A DNA stretch of 64,000 nucleotides from assembly GCA_903838355.1 (NCBI GenBank), contig CAILYC010000012.1, forward strand, positions 1-64,000, written 5' to 3'. The notes beneath the pieces were generated by a model, which saw nothing but the letters and a program-made list of their open reading frames with translations, did no database searches and was not told the DNA's origin. This DNA comes from an uncultured Burkholderiales bacterium. GTDB lineage: Bacteria; Pseudomonadota; Gammaproteobacteria; Burkholderiales; Burkholderiaceae_C. The translations under genes and the position numbers were made by a program. The stretch's first letter is position 1; each line of letters starts with the position of its first letter. Of this stretch, positions 30,430 through 41,275 are shown piece after piece.

Positions 30430-30458
30430 TCCCAGAGCGTCACGCAAAGGAGCCATAG

Positions 30459-32800
<2,342 letters not shown>

Positions 32801-32860
32801 AGTGGGGTGGGGGCGATGGGCTGGCGGCCGGTGGGCGTCGAATGATCGTTGCCACTGACC

Positions 32861-32945
32861 CATTAATGCTTTGATGCGTTAATGAGTTAATGACTTAATG
32901 CGTTAATCTGCTGACCCTTTGACGCCCTGACCCTTTGACCCGCCA
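32861..32945. repeat. Degenerate short tandem repeats between atpD and atpC
   Basis: A TTAATG(C/A)G-like 8-10 bp unit occurs about five times, then a GACCCTTTGACGCCCT-like unit about twice. The array splits the ATP synthase operon without a terminator hairpin. Confidence 0.85.
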
Positions 32946-32984
32946 TTGAGCCCTCGACCTCAAGACCCTCTAGGAATGAATGAC

Positions 32985-33401
32985 ATGAGTACCCTGCACG
33001 TGGATGTTGTGAGCGCTGAAGAATCGATCTTCTCGGGTGAAGCTCGTTTTGTGGTGTTGCCCGGCGTTGAGGGTGAGTTGGGGATCTACCCTCGCCACAC
33101 TCCTTTGATCACCAAAATCAAGCCCGGGAGCGTGCGCATTGAGACCGACCAAGGCGAAGAGATCTTTATCTTTGTCGCGGGTGGCATCATCGAGGTTCAA
33201 CCCCATGCCGTGACCGTCCTCTCAGATACTGCCATTCGTGGCAAAGACCTCGACGAAGAAAAGGCCTTGCTCGCCCAACAACAAGCCCAAGAAGCCTTAA
33301 AGAACGCCAAGTCTGACATCGACATGGCCATGGCCCAAAGCGAGTTGGCGGTGATGGCTGCTGAGTTGGCCGCGGCCAGACGCTTCTTACAAAGACATTG
33401 A
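32985..33401 (+). CDS. atpC: ATP synthase F1 subunit epsilon
   Basis: A 138-residue subunit that caps the central stalk and regulates ATP hydrolysis. The N-terminal beta sandwich ([27 protein letters not shown]) is followed by the inhibitory helical hairpin. The start at 32985 was preferred to ATG 32976 because AGGA is then correctly spaced. It ends the atp operon; no clear terminator is seen after it. Confidence 0.95.
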   Translation: MSTLHVDVVSAEESIFSGEARFVVLPGVEGELGIYPRHTPLITKIKPGSVRIETDQGEEIFIFVAGGIIEVQPHAVTVLSDTAIRGKDLDEEKALLAQQQAQEALKNAKSDIDMAMAQSELAVMAAELAAARRFLQRH

Positions 33402-33559
33402 ACCCTCGGCGCTGCCGGTGGGCGCGCCAGCGTGCAGGGCCCGCTTGACCCATGATGGCCAAGTCCAAGGCCAAGGTTAAGATGGGGTTCAGGGGCATTG
33501 CGCCCTTGGGTGCCCAGCCCGCCAAGACTTCTTGACCCGCATTCGATGGATTGTCGACC

Positions 33560-34006
33560 ATGTCCAAATCAAAACCCCGTTTTACCCTAGGCGGCTCGGC
33601 CGATGAGCTCGAGCACGCCTTTTACGAAGCCCTGCAAACCGCCAATTTGGACAAGTTGATGGCGTGTTGGGCCGACGAGGATGATATTGTCTGCGTGCAC
33701 CCAGGGGGAGCGCGCTTGCTGGGAGCCGGCGCCATCCGTGAGTCTTTTGAAGCGATTTTCGCGCAAGGCGGCGTGCCCGCAGTCGCCATGGGGGTCAAAA
33801 AGGTCGAGTCCATGGCCTGCGCCATGCACAGTGTGCTCGAACGCATCCAAGTGGTCTTGCCCGAGGGGGTGTCCGAGGGCTTTGTGATTGCCACCAATGT
33901 CTACCACCAAACCCCGCAAGGCTGGCGTTTGGTGGTGCACCACGCTTCCCCTGGAACCCAAGACGAAGCCTTGGCGATGGGCTCCATGCCCTCGGTATTT
34001 CATTGA
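33560..34006 (+). CDS. NTF2-like (SnoaL/DUF4440) family protein
   Basis: A 148-residue protein with the NTF2-like pattern: an N-terminal helix pair (DELEHAFYEALQTANLDKLMACWADEDD), IVCVHPGGARLLGAGAIRESFEAIF, then beta strands ending in GWRLVVHHASPG. Such cone-shaped folds serve as small enzymes or binding domains, and no catalytic residue can be assigned here. The ATG at 33560 was preferred to TTG 33551. It stands 158 bp after atpC and 68 bp before the next gene, so it may be read with it. Confidence 0.8.
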   Translation: MSKSKPRFTLGGSADELEHAFYEALQTANLDKLMACWADEDDIVCVHPGGARLLGAGAIRESFEAIFAQGGVPAVAMGVKKVESMACAMHSVLERIQVVLPEGVSEGFVIATNVYHQTPQGWRLVVHHASPGTQDEALAMGSMPSVFH

Positions 34007-34074
34007 GGGTGGCGGGGCACGGTTGGCGTGGGCGCTTGATGAGAGCCGCGCCGCTTGAGGCCGCCGCGTAGACC

Positions 34075-34671
34075 ATGGACGAGATCGTCAAGCAGTCTAT
34101 GCACAAATGGCCCCATGTGCCGCATTGTTTTGGGTGGTTGGGACTCGACACCCGTGGCAACTGGTTTTTGCGCGACGATGTCACCCAGGCCCAGGGTGGT
34201 TTTTTACAGGCCAAAGGCGAAAGACTCGAGCACACCGCGCTGCGCGAGTTCATCGAGCGCAATTACGCTCACGATCCCTTGGGTCAGTGGTACTTTCAAA
34301 ATGGTCCCCAACGCGTTTATGTCGAACTGGCCAGCGCACCTTGGGTTTGGCGTTTGCGCCGTTTCGAGTCCCCAGCAGACCCCCCAATGGTTGCGCAGTC
34401 CCAAGCGAGCCATCTCAAGCTTGCAGTCGAGATCAAGTCTCACACGGGCGTGGCCACGGTCTTGCGTCAGGCGTTTGAGGATGAAGAAGGCAGGCTTTAT
34501 CTGCTCACACCACTGGGCTTGGGGATTGTGCACACCCAAGACATGTGGGAAGCGGCAGCGTGTTTGGAAGACCTGTGGCCAGCCCCTGAAAAAATCAAAC
34601 AAGCCGAAATCCCAGCGCGTTTTGGATTTGTCATGAGCCCCAAGGCCCTCTCAGTAGGCCAATCACCGTGA
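34075..34671 (+). CDS. DUF2946-like conserved hypothetical protein
   Basis: A 198-residue soluble protein beginning MDEIVKQSMHKWPHVPHC, followed by WLGLDTRGNWFLRDD and PQRVYVELASAPWVWRL. I recognise it as a conserved betaproteobacterial family, most likely annotated DUF2946, of unknown function. There is no signal peptide, membrane span or catalytic motif. It usually accompanies the NTF2-like gene upstream in this group. Confidence 0.65.
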   Translation: MDEIVKQSMHKWPHVPHCFGWLGLDTRGNWFLRDDVTQAQGGFLQAKGERLEHTALREFIERNYAHDPLGQWYFQNGPQRVYVELASAPWVWRLRRFESPADPPMVAQSQASHLKLAVEIKSHTGVATVLRQAFEDEEGRLYLLTPLGLGIVHTQDMWEAAACLEDLWPAPEKIKQAEIPARFGFVMSPKALSVGQSP

Positions 34672-34695
34672 AACGCCATGAACTTGGTCGTCAAC

Positions 34696-34718
34696 AAAAA
34701 AACCCCCAGATTGGGGGG
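34696..34718 (-). terminator. Rho-independent terminator of the cytochrome c5 gene
   Basis: On the minus strand CCCCCC pairs with GGGGG around an AATCT loop and is followed by seven T. It lies about 107 bp past the cytochrome stop, in a region with GGGGGTTCAATTCAGGG-like minor repeats. Confidence 0.65.
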
Positions 34719-34824
34719 TGAATTGGGGGTTCAATTCAGGGTTAAATGGGGATCAATTTTGGGTAAATTGTGCACTGAGCTCTGAGTCGCGCCCTATTGG
34801 GTGAAGCTCACGGGTCAGGGGAGC

Positions 34825-35355
34825 TTACTTTGCCTCAGGTGTTGCTGGTGCTGGTGCTGCAGGGGCTTTGGGTTCAGGAAACTTGGCGCCACCGGCATTG
34901 GCCATGTACACCACACCGCGGCCGACCTCTATGTCGTCATAGTCGCCGCCACCTTGTGCACCCATGGCGCCTTTGCCCTTGAGGGCGGAGAGCAGCAAGG
35001 CGTCATAGCCTTTTTTGATGCGTGGGCCCCAAGCGGCGGCATCGCCAAATTTGGGGGAACCGGCTGCCCCAATGCTGTGGCAAGTGGTGCACTGGCCTTT
35101 GTAAACTTCTTCACCCGTTTTTAGCGTGCGGTTGGCGTCTTTGATGGAGACCATGCCCACCCGTTCAATGCGAGCCGAGATTTGTTCCGGGGTGTTGTCC
35201 GATCCGGCCGTGGGCTTGTTCGACGTGGTGACGTAGTAGACCAAGCCGATGATGATGAAAATGGGCACCACAAAGGAGGCGAGCACCATAACTGCAAATT
35301 GCTTGGGTGTTTTGATCGGATTGTGGTCGTCGTCTTGGGTGTGCTGGTCGCTCAT
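34825..35355 (-). CDS. Membrane-anchored c-type cytochrome (cytochrome c5 family)
   Basis: A 176-residue monoheme cytochrome: a membrane anchor at about 20-42 and a periplasmic domain with heme site C89-TT-C92-H93 and a probable axial Met131 (GAMGAQGG). The tail after 160 is Ala/Pro-rich. Cytochromes of this type carry electrons to oxidases or other terminal enzymes. The ATG at 35355 gives the family's start, and an upstream extension to 35595 crosses the tRNA and is rejected. It is a single gene, divergent from tRNA-Arg. Confidence 0.9.
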   Translation of the reverse strand: MSDQHTQDDDHNPIKTPKQFAVMVLASFVVPIFIIIGLVYYVTTSNKPTAGSDNTPEQISARIERVGMVSIKDANRTLKTGEEVYKGQCTTCHSIGAAGSPKFGDAAAWGPRIKKGYDALLLSALKGKGAMGAQGGGDYDDIEVGRGVVYMANAGGAKFPEPKAPAAPAPATPEAK

Positions 35356-35505
35356 GCAAGCCTCAAATAAGGGGTGTGTAGTAAGGCTTGCATTATAACG
35401 AGTCTCGGGTGCTTCTGAGTCGAAGACAACAAGGGCGCTCAACTTTGTCATACAAAGCGTTGGGGTCGAGCGCTTACAATGAGGAACTTTTTGAATGATT
35501 GCGAT

Positions 35506-35581
35506 GCGGCTGTAGCTCAGTGGATAGAGTATTGGCCTCCGAAGCCAAGGGTCGTGGGTTCGATCCCCGCCAGCCGCACCA
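35506..35581 (+). tRNA. tRNA-Arg (anticodon CCG)
   Basis: A 76-nt cloverleaf: acceptor GCGGCTG pairs with CAGCCGC, the D-arm has AGCTCAGTGGATAGAGT, the anticodon stem TTGGC/GCCAA encloses CTCCGAA (anticodon CCG, reading CGG), the T-arm has GGTTCGATCCC, and the CCA end is encoded. An integrase remnant lies 280 bp downstream. Confidence 0.97.
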
Positions 35582-35789
35582 AGCGATCGTGTCATAAAAC
35601 ATTAAAACACCTCAAAACCCGCGTGGTTATTGACTTTTAGTGATTTGAGTTGTCGCAGGTGAATTCATGAGCCGTCATCAAGTACCCACAAAATGTGGAT
35701 CTCTGTTTGGGTACTCTTGGAAACCGTTACACCAGATACCCACACAGGGGGGGCGAGGTGGGGTTCAAAGACACCTTTGTGAAAACCGT

Positions 35790-35840
35790 GAAGCACCAAA
35801 GCACCAAAGCACCAAAGCAGCAAAGCAGCAAAGCAGCAAG
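35790..35840. repeat. 8-bp tandem repeat upstream of the integrase remnant
   Basis: About six units of (A)GCACCAAA then AGCAGCAA, an 8-mer changing by one base along the array. Confidence 0.9.
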
Positions 35841-35862
35841 ACGGGTGAGAAGTACAGTGATG

Positions 35863-36075
35863 GCTAAGGGCTGTCCTTGCTGGTCAAGCAAACATGAAAG
35901 CATGGGCGCTTTGGTGACCGATTCAATGGCCAGGCAAAAACTGTTGGCGTTTGGAGCCTATCCTGCAGTCTTCCTTGCCAAGGCAAGGCAGCGCAAAGAC
36001 CAGGCTCGAGAGCAGTTGGCCGATGGGGTTGATCCGCGCGCCGATCAGGAATTCGAAGCACGAGTCGTTACCATT
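35863..36075 (+). pseudogene. Remnant of a tyrosine-type phage integrase (arm-binding DUF4102 domain)
   Basis: In the frame of 35695-36390 the segment RQKLLAFGAYPAVFLAKARQ, followed by KDQAREQLADGVDPRADQE, matches the N-terminal arm-DNA-binding domain of P4-type tyrosine integrases. The start of that domain and the entire catalytic domain (R..HxxR..Y) are missing; the rest of the frame is unlike any integrase. Position just 3' of tRNA-Arg fits an old element that used the tRNA as attachment site. No second copy of the tRNA 3' end was noticed within the next kilobase. Confidence 0.75.
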
Positions 36076-36270
36076 GAGCGTGGGCGTGGTGCTACAGGTG
36101 ACCGGGTGCGGTTGTTATTGCGCACGATGAAACCCGAAGGCCTGATTGCTCCAACAGGCAAGGGGCGCGGGGCAAGATGGGCTAGCCTTGCCGTGAACCC
36201 AGCAACCGGCGCAAAGCATCACAAAACCGGAACTCAAGCATCACGAAAGCATGAGCCCATGCAAGGGAGC

Positions 36271-37245
36271 TTATTGTTTCGGGATTTTGGCCTCAACCAT
36301 GACCTGTGTCCACTTTTGCAGCTCAGAGCTCACCATGGACTTCATCTCTTCAGGGGTGCTGCCTTTGACCTCCCCACCCATGTCTTCTAAACGGGACTTG
36401 ACACTGGTCGCTGCCAGCGCTTTGTTGAGCTCCAAGTTCAATCGCTCCACCACGGCTTTGGGGGTACCGGCGGGTGCCATCAAACCGGCCCAAGAGCTTA
36501 CATCGTAATTGGCAACCCCTTGCTCGGCCACGGTGGCGAGCTCGGGCAGACCGGCCCAGCGCTGCGCACCGCTTGTGGCCAAGGCGCGGATTTTGCCGGC
36601 CTTGATGTTGGAGGTGACGGCGGTGGGGGGCACCACTATGCAGCTCACATCGTTGGCCAAAAGCGCCGTGATCGATGCGGCGTCGCCTCGATAGGGTACA
36701 TGCAGCAACTTCACCTTGGCCATTTTGGCGAGCAACTCGCCGGCCAAGTGATGGGTCGAGCCAATGCCGGCCGACCCAAAACTCACCGCTTCAGGGGCTT
36801 TTCTGGCGGCTTCGAGCAAGTCACCCAAGGTCTTGAACTTGGAGTCGGCTGAGGTGACGATCAAAAAAGGAAAGAAGGTGATGGTCGAGATCATCTCAAA
36901 GTCGGCCACGGTTTTGTAGGCCAAACTGCTGTAGAGGGCGCCCGCCACGGCGTGCCCACCAGTGGCCAAGAGCAAGGTGTAGCCATCGGGTTTGGCCCGT
37001 GCCACGGTGGTGGCGGCAATGGTGCCACCCGCACCCGTTTGTGCTTCAACCACAAAAGATTGGTTCAGGCCTTTGCCCATTTCAACACCCAGCGCTCGGG
37101 CAATGTTGTCGGCGTTGCCCCCGGGGGCAAAACCTTGCAGGATTTTGATGGCGTGATCGGGATAGGACTCGGCCCAAACGCGTGACAGTCCCAGCCCCAG
37201 CCCCAAAACGCCAGCACTTGTTTTCAAGATCGATCTTCTTTTCAT
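36271..37245 (-). CDS. Tripartite tricarboxylate transporter substrate-binding protein (Bug family)
   Basis: A 324-residue periplasmic binding protein. A signal peptide with a twin arginine (MKRRSILKTSAGVLGLGLGL, cleavage after VWA at about 25) is followed by the Bug-family KILQGFAPGGNADNIAR, VVEAQTGAGGT and KPDGYTLL motifs. Bug proteins bind carboxylates such as tricarboxylates, amino acids or aromatic acids; many are orphans without TctAB, as here. The ATG at 37245 has GGAG upstream. It is next to the integrase remnant, so it could have arrived with the element, though this family is very common in Comamonadaceae. Confidence 0.92.
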   Translation of the reverse strand: MKRRSILKTSAGVLGLGLGLSRVWAESYPDHAIKILQGFAPGGNADNIARALGVEMGKGLNQSFVVEAQTGAGGTIAATTVARAKPDGYTLLLATGGHAVAGALYSSLAYKTVADFEMISTITFFPFLIVTSADSKFKTLGDLLEAARKAPEAVSFGSAGIGSTHHLAGELLAKMAKVKLLHVPYRGDAASITALLANDVSCIVVPPTAVTSNIKAGKIRALATSGAQRWAGLPELATVAEQGVANYDVSSWAGLMAPAGTPKAVVERLNLELNKALAATSVKSRLEDMGGEVKGSTPEEMKSMVSSELQKWTQVMVEAKIPKQ

Positions 37246-37506
37246 GGGGTTCTCCTCCACGTTGAGGGGTGATGATGGCGCCTTGAATCTCTTTGGAGGG
37301 TCTGGTGTGGGCCATTTGAGGCGACGGCCAACAGCCTGCAGCAAATCAAAAGGCGTCCATTGCGCTTGCAGCCATTATTGGTGAAGGGCTTAAATTTAAA
37401 ATGCGTGTTAATACTCATCCCAAGCCCTTCGTAAAACCATCGAGCAAGCACCGTGAAACAATTGTGAACAAGAGCCATGGGTCACCATGGGATCGCTCAG
37501 TGCTGG

Positions 37507-37555
37507 CTTCAGTATTGTCTTCAGTGTTGCCTCAAGTGTTGCCTCAAGTGTTGCC
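37507..37555. repeat. 12-bp tandem repeat in the gap between the Bug gene and rsmI
   Basis: About four units of a TCAGTGTTGCCT-like 12-mer (later TCAAGTGTTGCC). No gene overlaps it. Confidence 0.85.
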
Positions 37556-37581
37556 GAAGATGTAGCCTTGGCCGCAGTATT

Positions 37582-37619
37582 TAAACCTCGGGCTAAACCT
37601 CGGGCTAAACCTCGGGTTC
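37582..37619. repeat. 12-bp tandem repeat containing the rsmI stop codon
   Basis: Three units whose minus strand reads CCCGAGGTTTAG. Each unit encodes Pro-Glu-Val-stop in the rsmI frame, and the rsmI stop is the first of them. Confidence 0.9.
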
Positions 37620-38552
37620 CAGGGTAGAAGCGTCCTCGGCCTTGAGGCTCAAGGCCGCAGCATAGAGAGGTTTTTTGGCTTGACCGGTGATTTCTGCACT
37701 CAAGGCCACGGCGGTTTTGAGGGGCAAGTGGGACAAGAGGAGTTTCAAGACACGGGTGTCGAGTCCTTCATCCAGGGCGCTGAGGTTGAGGGATGATGTC
37801 AAGGGGTGCACGAGCAAGGCAAACTCGCCGCGTTGGCGGTCTGACGAAGCGCTCAACCACTCTCCCAGGTTCTCACAAGGCAGGGTCACCAGGTCCTCAA
37901 ACTGTTTGGTCAACTCGCGCCCAAGGGTCACGACCCGCTCGCCCAAAGCCGCCAACGCTACCGCTGTGGCCTTGATGCGGTGAGGAGCCTCCAGGATGAT
38001 TTGTGCACGCGCCTCTCGGGCCATCGCCTCAATTTGTGTGCTGCGAGCTTGGGCTTTGCTGGGCAAAAAACCCAAAAACACAAAGCCCGAATCGGCTTGC
38101 TCCACCGCACCGCTCACACTGAGCAAGGTGGTGATGCTCGACACCCCTGGGATGGGGATCGCGCGAAAGCCCGCTTCTCGCACCGCTTGGGTGAGCACGG
38201 CGCCTGGGTCGCTCACCCCAGGCGTTCCCGCGTCGCTCAGATAGGCGACGCGTTGGCCTTGCTGTAGGCAAGAGATCACCCGAGCCGCGCCTTCGTGCTC
38301 ATTGTGTTGATGAACGGCAATGCATTTGGAGGCGGGCAAATCGATCCCTAGACTGCGGCACAACTGCTGGGTGTGGCGCGTGTCCTCACAGGCAACGCAG
38401 TCCACGACTTGAAGCACGTAGAGTGCTCGCAAGGTGATGTCGGCCAAGTTGCCAATCGGTGAGCCCACCACATAAAGGCAAGACTTGGGCAGGGACTGGG
38501 TGCCCACGATCTCTTGGGCTGCAACTAAGGCTTTTTGAAAGGAGGAGCTCAT
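37605..38552 (-). CDS. rsmI: 16S rRNA (cytidine(1402)-2'-O)-methyltransferase
   Basis: A 315-residue SAM-dependent methyltransferase that modifies C1402 in the ribosomal decoding centre. VGSPIGNLADITLRAL, EDTRHTQQL and the glycine-rich SDAGTPGVSDPG are diagnostic. Its last codons (PEV-stop) are made by a tandem repeat. It is divergent from the SIS-domain gene across 236 bp. The yraN gene that often lies between them in proteobacteria is not present in the gap. Confidence 0.95.
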   Translation of the reverse strand: MSSSFQKALVAAQEIVGTQSLPKSCLYVVGSPIGNLADITLRALYVLQVVDCVACEDTRHTQQLCRSLGIDLPASKCIAVHQHNEHEGAARVISCLQQGQRVAYLSDAGTPGVSDPGAVLTQAVREAGFRAIPIPGVSSITTLLSVSGAVEQADSGFVFLGFLPSKAQARSTQIEAMAREARAQIILEAPHRIKATAVALAALGERVVTLGRELTKQFEDLVTLPCENLGEWLSASSDRQRGEFALLVHPLTSSLNLSALDEGLDTRVLKLLLSHLPLKTAVALSAEITGQAKKPLYAAALSLKAEDASTLEPEV

Positions 38553-38788
38553 TGGGATTCAAGTTCAAATTGGCCCCCCCAAAAAGGGTGCACGAGGCAG
38601 ACGCTGAGGTGCTGGCGTTTGGGCAAAAACCCCACTTTTGTTGCGCCTTCGCCCCACCCTCAGGGGGCAAGGTGATCGGGTATGATCACGCAAATCACCT
38701 CAACGCAGCAACGGCAATCATAAGGGCAAAAGCTTGCGTGAATTTGACTCCGGCAGCGTGCAGTCTCGCATAAGACAAAGAACACCGA

Positions 38789-39388
38789 ATGCTAGAACAA
38801 CGAATTGAACAACAATTTATCGACAGCGCTGACTTGAAATACCAGTCGGCCCAGGTTTTGTCCAAACCCATTGCGTCGGCCATCCAGGCCTTGCTCGCTT
38901 GCGTGACCAGTGGCGGCAAAGTGTTGGTGTGTGGAAACGGCGGGTCGGCGGCGGATTCACAACACTTTGCCGCGGAATTTGTCGGCCGCTTTGAGCGTGA
39001 GCGCCCAGAACTCGGCGCCATTGCGCTCACCACCGACAGCTCCATTTTGACGGCCATCGGCAACGACTACGACTTTAGTCAAATATTTGCCAAACAAGTT
39101 CGCGCTTTGGGTCAAAGCGGCGATGTTCTATTGGCCATTTCCACCAGTGGCGGCTCGCTCAATGTGCTCAAAGCCATTGAGTGCGCACACCAGCGTGAAA
39201 TGACGGTGGTGGCATTGACGGGCAAGGGCGGCGGCAAAATCGCCCAAGCGTTGAGAGAAACCGATGTGCACATCTGTGTGCCGCATGAACGAACCGCCCG
39301 TATCCAGGAAGTGCACCTGTTGATATTGCATTGCTTGTGCGACGGTGTGGACACGCAACTGTTAGGGGACCAGGAAGGACAACCATGA
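38789..39388 (+). CDS. SIS-domain protein, DiaA/phosphoheptose isomerase-like
   Basis: A 199-residue SIS protein. GNGGSAADSQHFAAE (49-63) and STSGGS (118-123) form the sugar-phosphate pocket, and QEVHLLILHCLCDGVD lies near the C-terminus. Sequence is close to both GmhA (sedoheptulose 7-phosphate isomerase for LPS heptose) and DiaA (binds DnaA and times replication initiation). Neighbours rsmI and a DolP-like lipoprotein copy the E. coli rsmI/diaA/dolP order, which favours DiaA. A TTGACT/CATAAG pair 19 bp apart at 38744-38774 is a weak promoter candidate. Confidence 0.85.
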   Translation: MLEQRIEQQFIDSADLKYQSAQVLSKPIASAIQALLACVTSGGKVLVCGNGGSAADSQHFAAEFVGRFERERPELGAIALTTDSSILTAIGNDYDFSQIFAKQVRALGQSGDVLLAISTSGGSLNVLKAIECAHQREMTVVALTGKGGGKIAQALRETDVHICVPHERTARIQEVHLLILHCLCDGVDTQLLGDQEGQP

Positions 39389-40014
39389 AGATGAAGACAG
39401 CGCCCATGCGGCTTGTAAAACTATTGGCTTGGCTCGCTTTTGCCAGTGCAGGGCTACAGGGCTGCGCACCCATGCTCGTGGGTGGTTTTGTTGGCGGCAC
39501 CATGGTGGTGTCGGATCGCCGCAGCTCAGGCACCCAATTGGAGGACGAGGCCATTGAGCTCAAAACATCTTCTCGAATCAAAGAGAATTTGGGAGACAAA
39601 GCCAACGCCAATGTGTCGAGTTACAACCGACAAGTGTTGATCACTGGTGAAGTTGCCAACGCCCGGGACAAAGAGTTCGCCACTCAAATTGCCTCGCAAG
39701 TGGACAACGTCAAAGCCGTGTTGAATGAACTTCAAATCATTCCATTCAAAACCTATACCGATCGGGGCAAAAATATACTGCTTGCAACCCGCGTTAAAGC
39801 CAACTTGGTTGACACCCGAGACTTGTCGGCCAACGCCTTTAAAATTGCGGCCGAAGACGGCACCATTTATTTGATGGGTCGTGTGACCAAGCGAGAAGCC
39901 GACTTGGCTGTGGAGGTGGTGAGAAACACACCGGGAGTGCAAAAAGTTATCAAGGTGTTTGAAACGTTGACTGAGGACGAGCTCAGAGCATTGCTACCTG
40001 CGCCGAAGAAATAA
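39385..40014 (+). CDS. BON-domain outer-membrane lipoprotein (DolP/YraP-like)
   Basis: A 209-residue lipoprotein: signal peptide with lipobox GLQGC (Cys about residue 27), then two BON domains (about 55-125 and 130-200) that bind anionic phospholipid. The E. coli relative DolP supports outer-membrane integrity and BAM function. The ATG overlaps the stop of the SIS gene as ATGA, so the two are translationally coupled. A strong terminator follows. Confidence 0.9.
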   Translation: MKMKTAPMRLVKLLAWLAFASAGLQGCAPMLVGGFVGGTMVVSDRRSSGTQLEDEAIELKTSSRIKENLGDKANANVSSYNRQVLITGEVANARDKEFATQIASQVDNVKAVLNELQIIPFKTYTDRGKNILLATRVKANLVDTRDLSANAFKIAAEDGTIYLMGRVTKREADLAVEVVRNTPGVQKVIKVFETLTEDELRALLPAPKK

Positions 40015-40035
40015 AAACGAACACGTTGATTCAAA

Positions 40036-40074
40036 ACACAAAGGGCCGAGTAGAAATACTCGGCCCTTTGTGTT
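40036..40074. terminator. Strong Rho-independent terminator after the DolP-like gene
   Basis: ACACAAAGGGCCGAGTA pairs perfectly with TACTCGGCCCTTTGTGT around GAAA: a 17-bp stem with a stable tetraloop. It lies between convergent genes and can serve both. Confidence 0.85.
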
Positions 40075-40205
40075 GGTGGACTCAAAACTTTGCGTGACGC
40101 TTCTCCCCCAAAGGCCAACAACTGGGTTCATGCCAGGTGCTGCCCCATTCCCAGTGGTTAACTTACACAGATTTTGGCGCCCTCATAGAAATTGAGTCGA
40201 TTTTT

Positions 40206-41129
40206 TTATGTCAATCTTTTGATCAGACTCGACGTATCCCAACGCCTTCCACCCATTTGTTGGACATCGGCATAGAACTGATCGACGAGGGCCGTGACGG
40301 GCAGTCGGGCACCATTCTTTTGTGCCTCTTGCAGCACGATGTTGAGGTCTTTGCGCATCCAGTCCACCGCAAAGCCAAAGTCAAATTGATCGGCCACCAT
40401 GGTTTTGCCGCGGTTTTCCATCTGCCAGCTTTGTGCCGCGCCTTTGCTGATCACGTCCAGCACCAAGTTCATGTCAAGTCCCGCCTTCATGCCAAAGGCA
40501 ATGCCCTCACCCAGACCTTGGACCAAGCCGGCAATGCAAATTTGATTGACCATTTTGGTCAGTTGCCCAGCCCCACTCTCGCCCATCAAGGTGCAGGCTC
40601 TGGAAAACGCCATGGCCAAGGGGCGGATTTTTTCGAAGGCCTGTGTTTCCCCACCGCACATGACGGTGAGCAGGCCATTTTGTGCGCCGCCTTGCCCGCC
40701 CGAGACCGGTGCGTCGATGAAGTCGACACCGGCCTTGATGCAGTGCTCAAAGAGCTCTCTGGCGATTTGGGCCGACGCGGTGGTGTGGTCCACCAAAATG
40801 GTGTGGGGGTCCATGCCGTTCAAGGCACCCTCGTCGCCCAAAATCACTTGGGCCAAATCGTGGTCGTTGCCAACGCAGCTAAACACCACTTCAGCGCCCT
40901 CGGCCGCTTGCCTGGGCGTCGTGGCCGTTTGCACGCGTCCCGTGTCGCCATATTCTGCCAAAAAGGCTTGGGCTTTGGCAGGGGTTCGGTTGTACACCGT
41001 GACATGGTGGCCGCTCAGCAGCAAGTGGGCGGCCATCGGGTAGCCCATCACACCCAGGCCAAGAAAGGCAACTCGGTTGGGGGCGATGGCGTCGTAGGTT
41101 TTGGGGTGGGTGCTGGGCATGGTCATCAT
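40206..41129 (-). CDS. NAD(P)-dependent beta-hydroxyacid dehydrogenase (3-hydroxyisobutyrate dehydrogenase family)
   Basis: A 307-residue oxidoreductase. GLGVMGYPMAAHL is the dinucleotide loop, DAPVSGGQGGA the substrate loop, and K in GQLTKMVNQ the catalytic lysine. The YNRT after the second strand suggests NADP. Related enzymes include MmsB, GarR and GlxR; substrate not fixed. The start is uncertain: ATGs at 41129, 41126, 41120 and 41153 all fit. Although mmsA lies 20 kb away, valine breakdown would use both. Confidence 0.88.
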   Translation of the reverse strand: MMTMPSTHPKTYDAIAPNRVAFLGLGVMGYPMAAHLLLSGHHVTVYNRTPAKAQAFLAEYGDTGRVQTATTPRQAAEGAEVVFSCVGNDHDLAQVILGDEGALNGMDPHTILVDHTTASAQIARELFEHCIKAGVDFIDAPVSGGQGGAQNGLLTVMCGGETQAFEKIRPLAMAFSRACTLMGESGAGQLTKMVNQICIAGLVQGLGEGIAFGMKAGLDMNLVLDVISKGAAQSWQMENRGKTMVADQFDFGFAVDWMRKDLNIVLQEAQKNGARLPVTALVDQFYADVQQMGGRRWDTSSLIKRLT

Positions 41130-41275
41130 CTTTGTAGAGTTTTTGAAGGGCATGGCTTTGAGGGATGTATTTCTATCCTTCAGTGATAGTGTTGTTGACA
41201 AAAAAAGTGCCGTATCGGCGAAGCCTTCTCGCCGGGATCAAAGCACGTGTTCCATTCTAGGAGTATATTGAGGTA

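Noticed and set aside
35695-36390. Full-length functional integrase
   Set aside because: Only the arm-binding domain matches; the catalytic R, H-x-x-R and Y motifs are absent and the 3' part overlaps the Bug-family gene.
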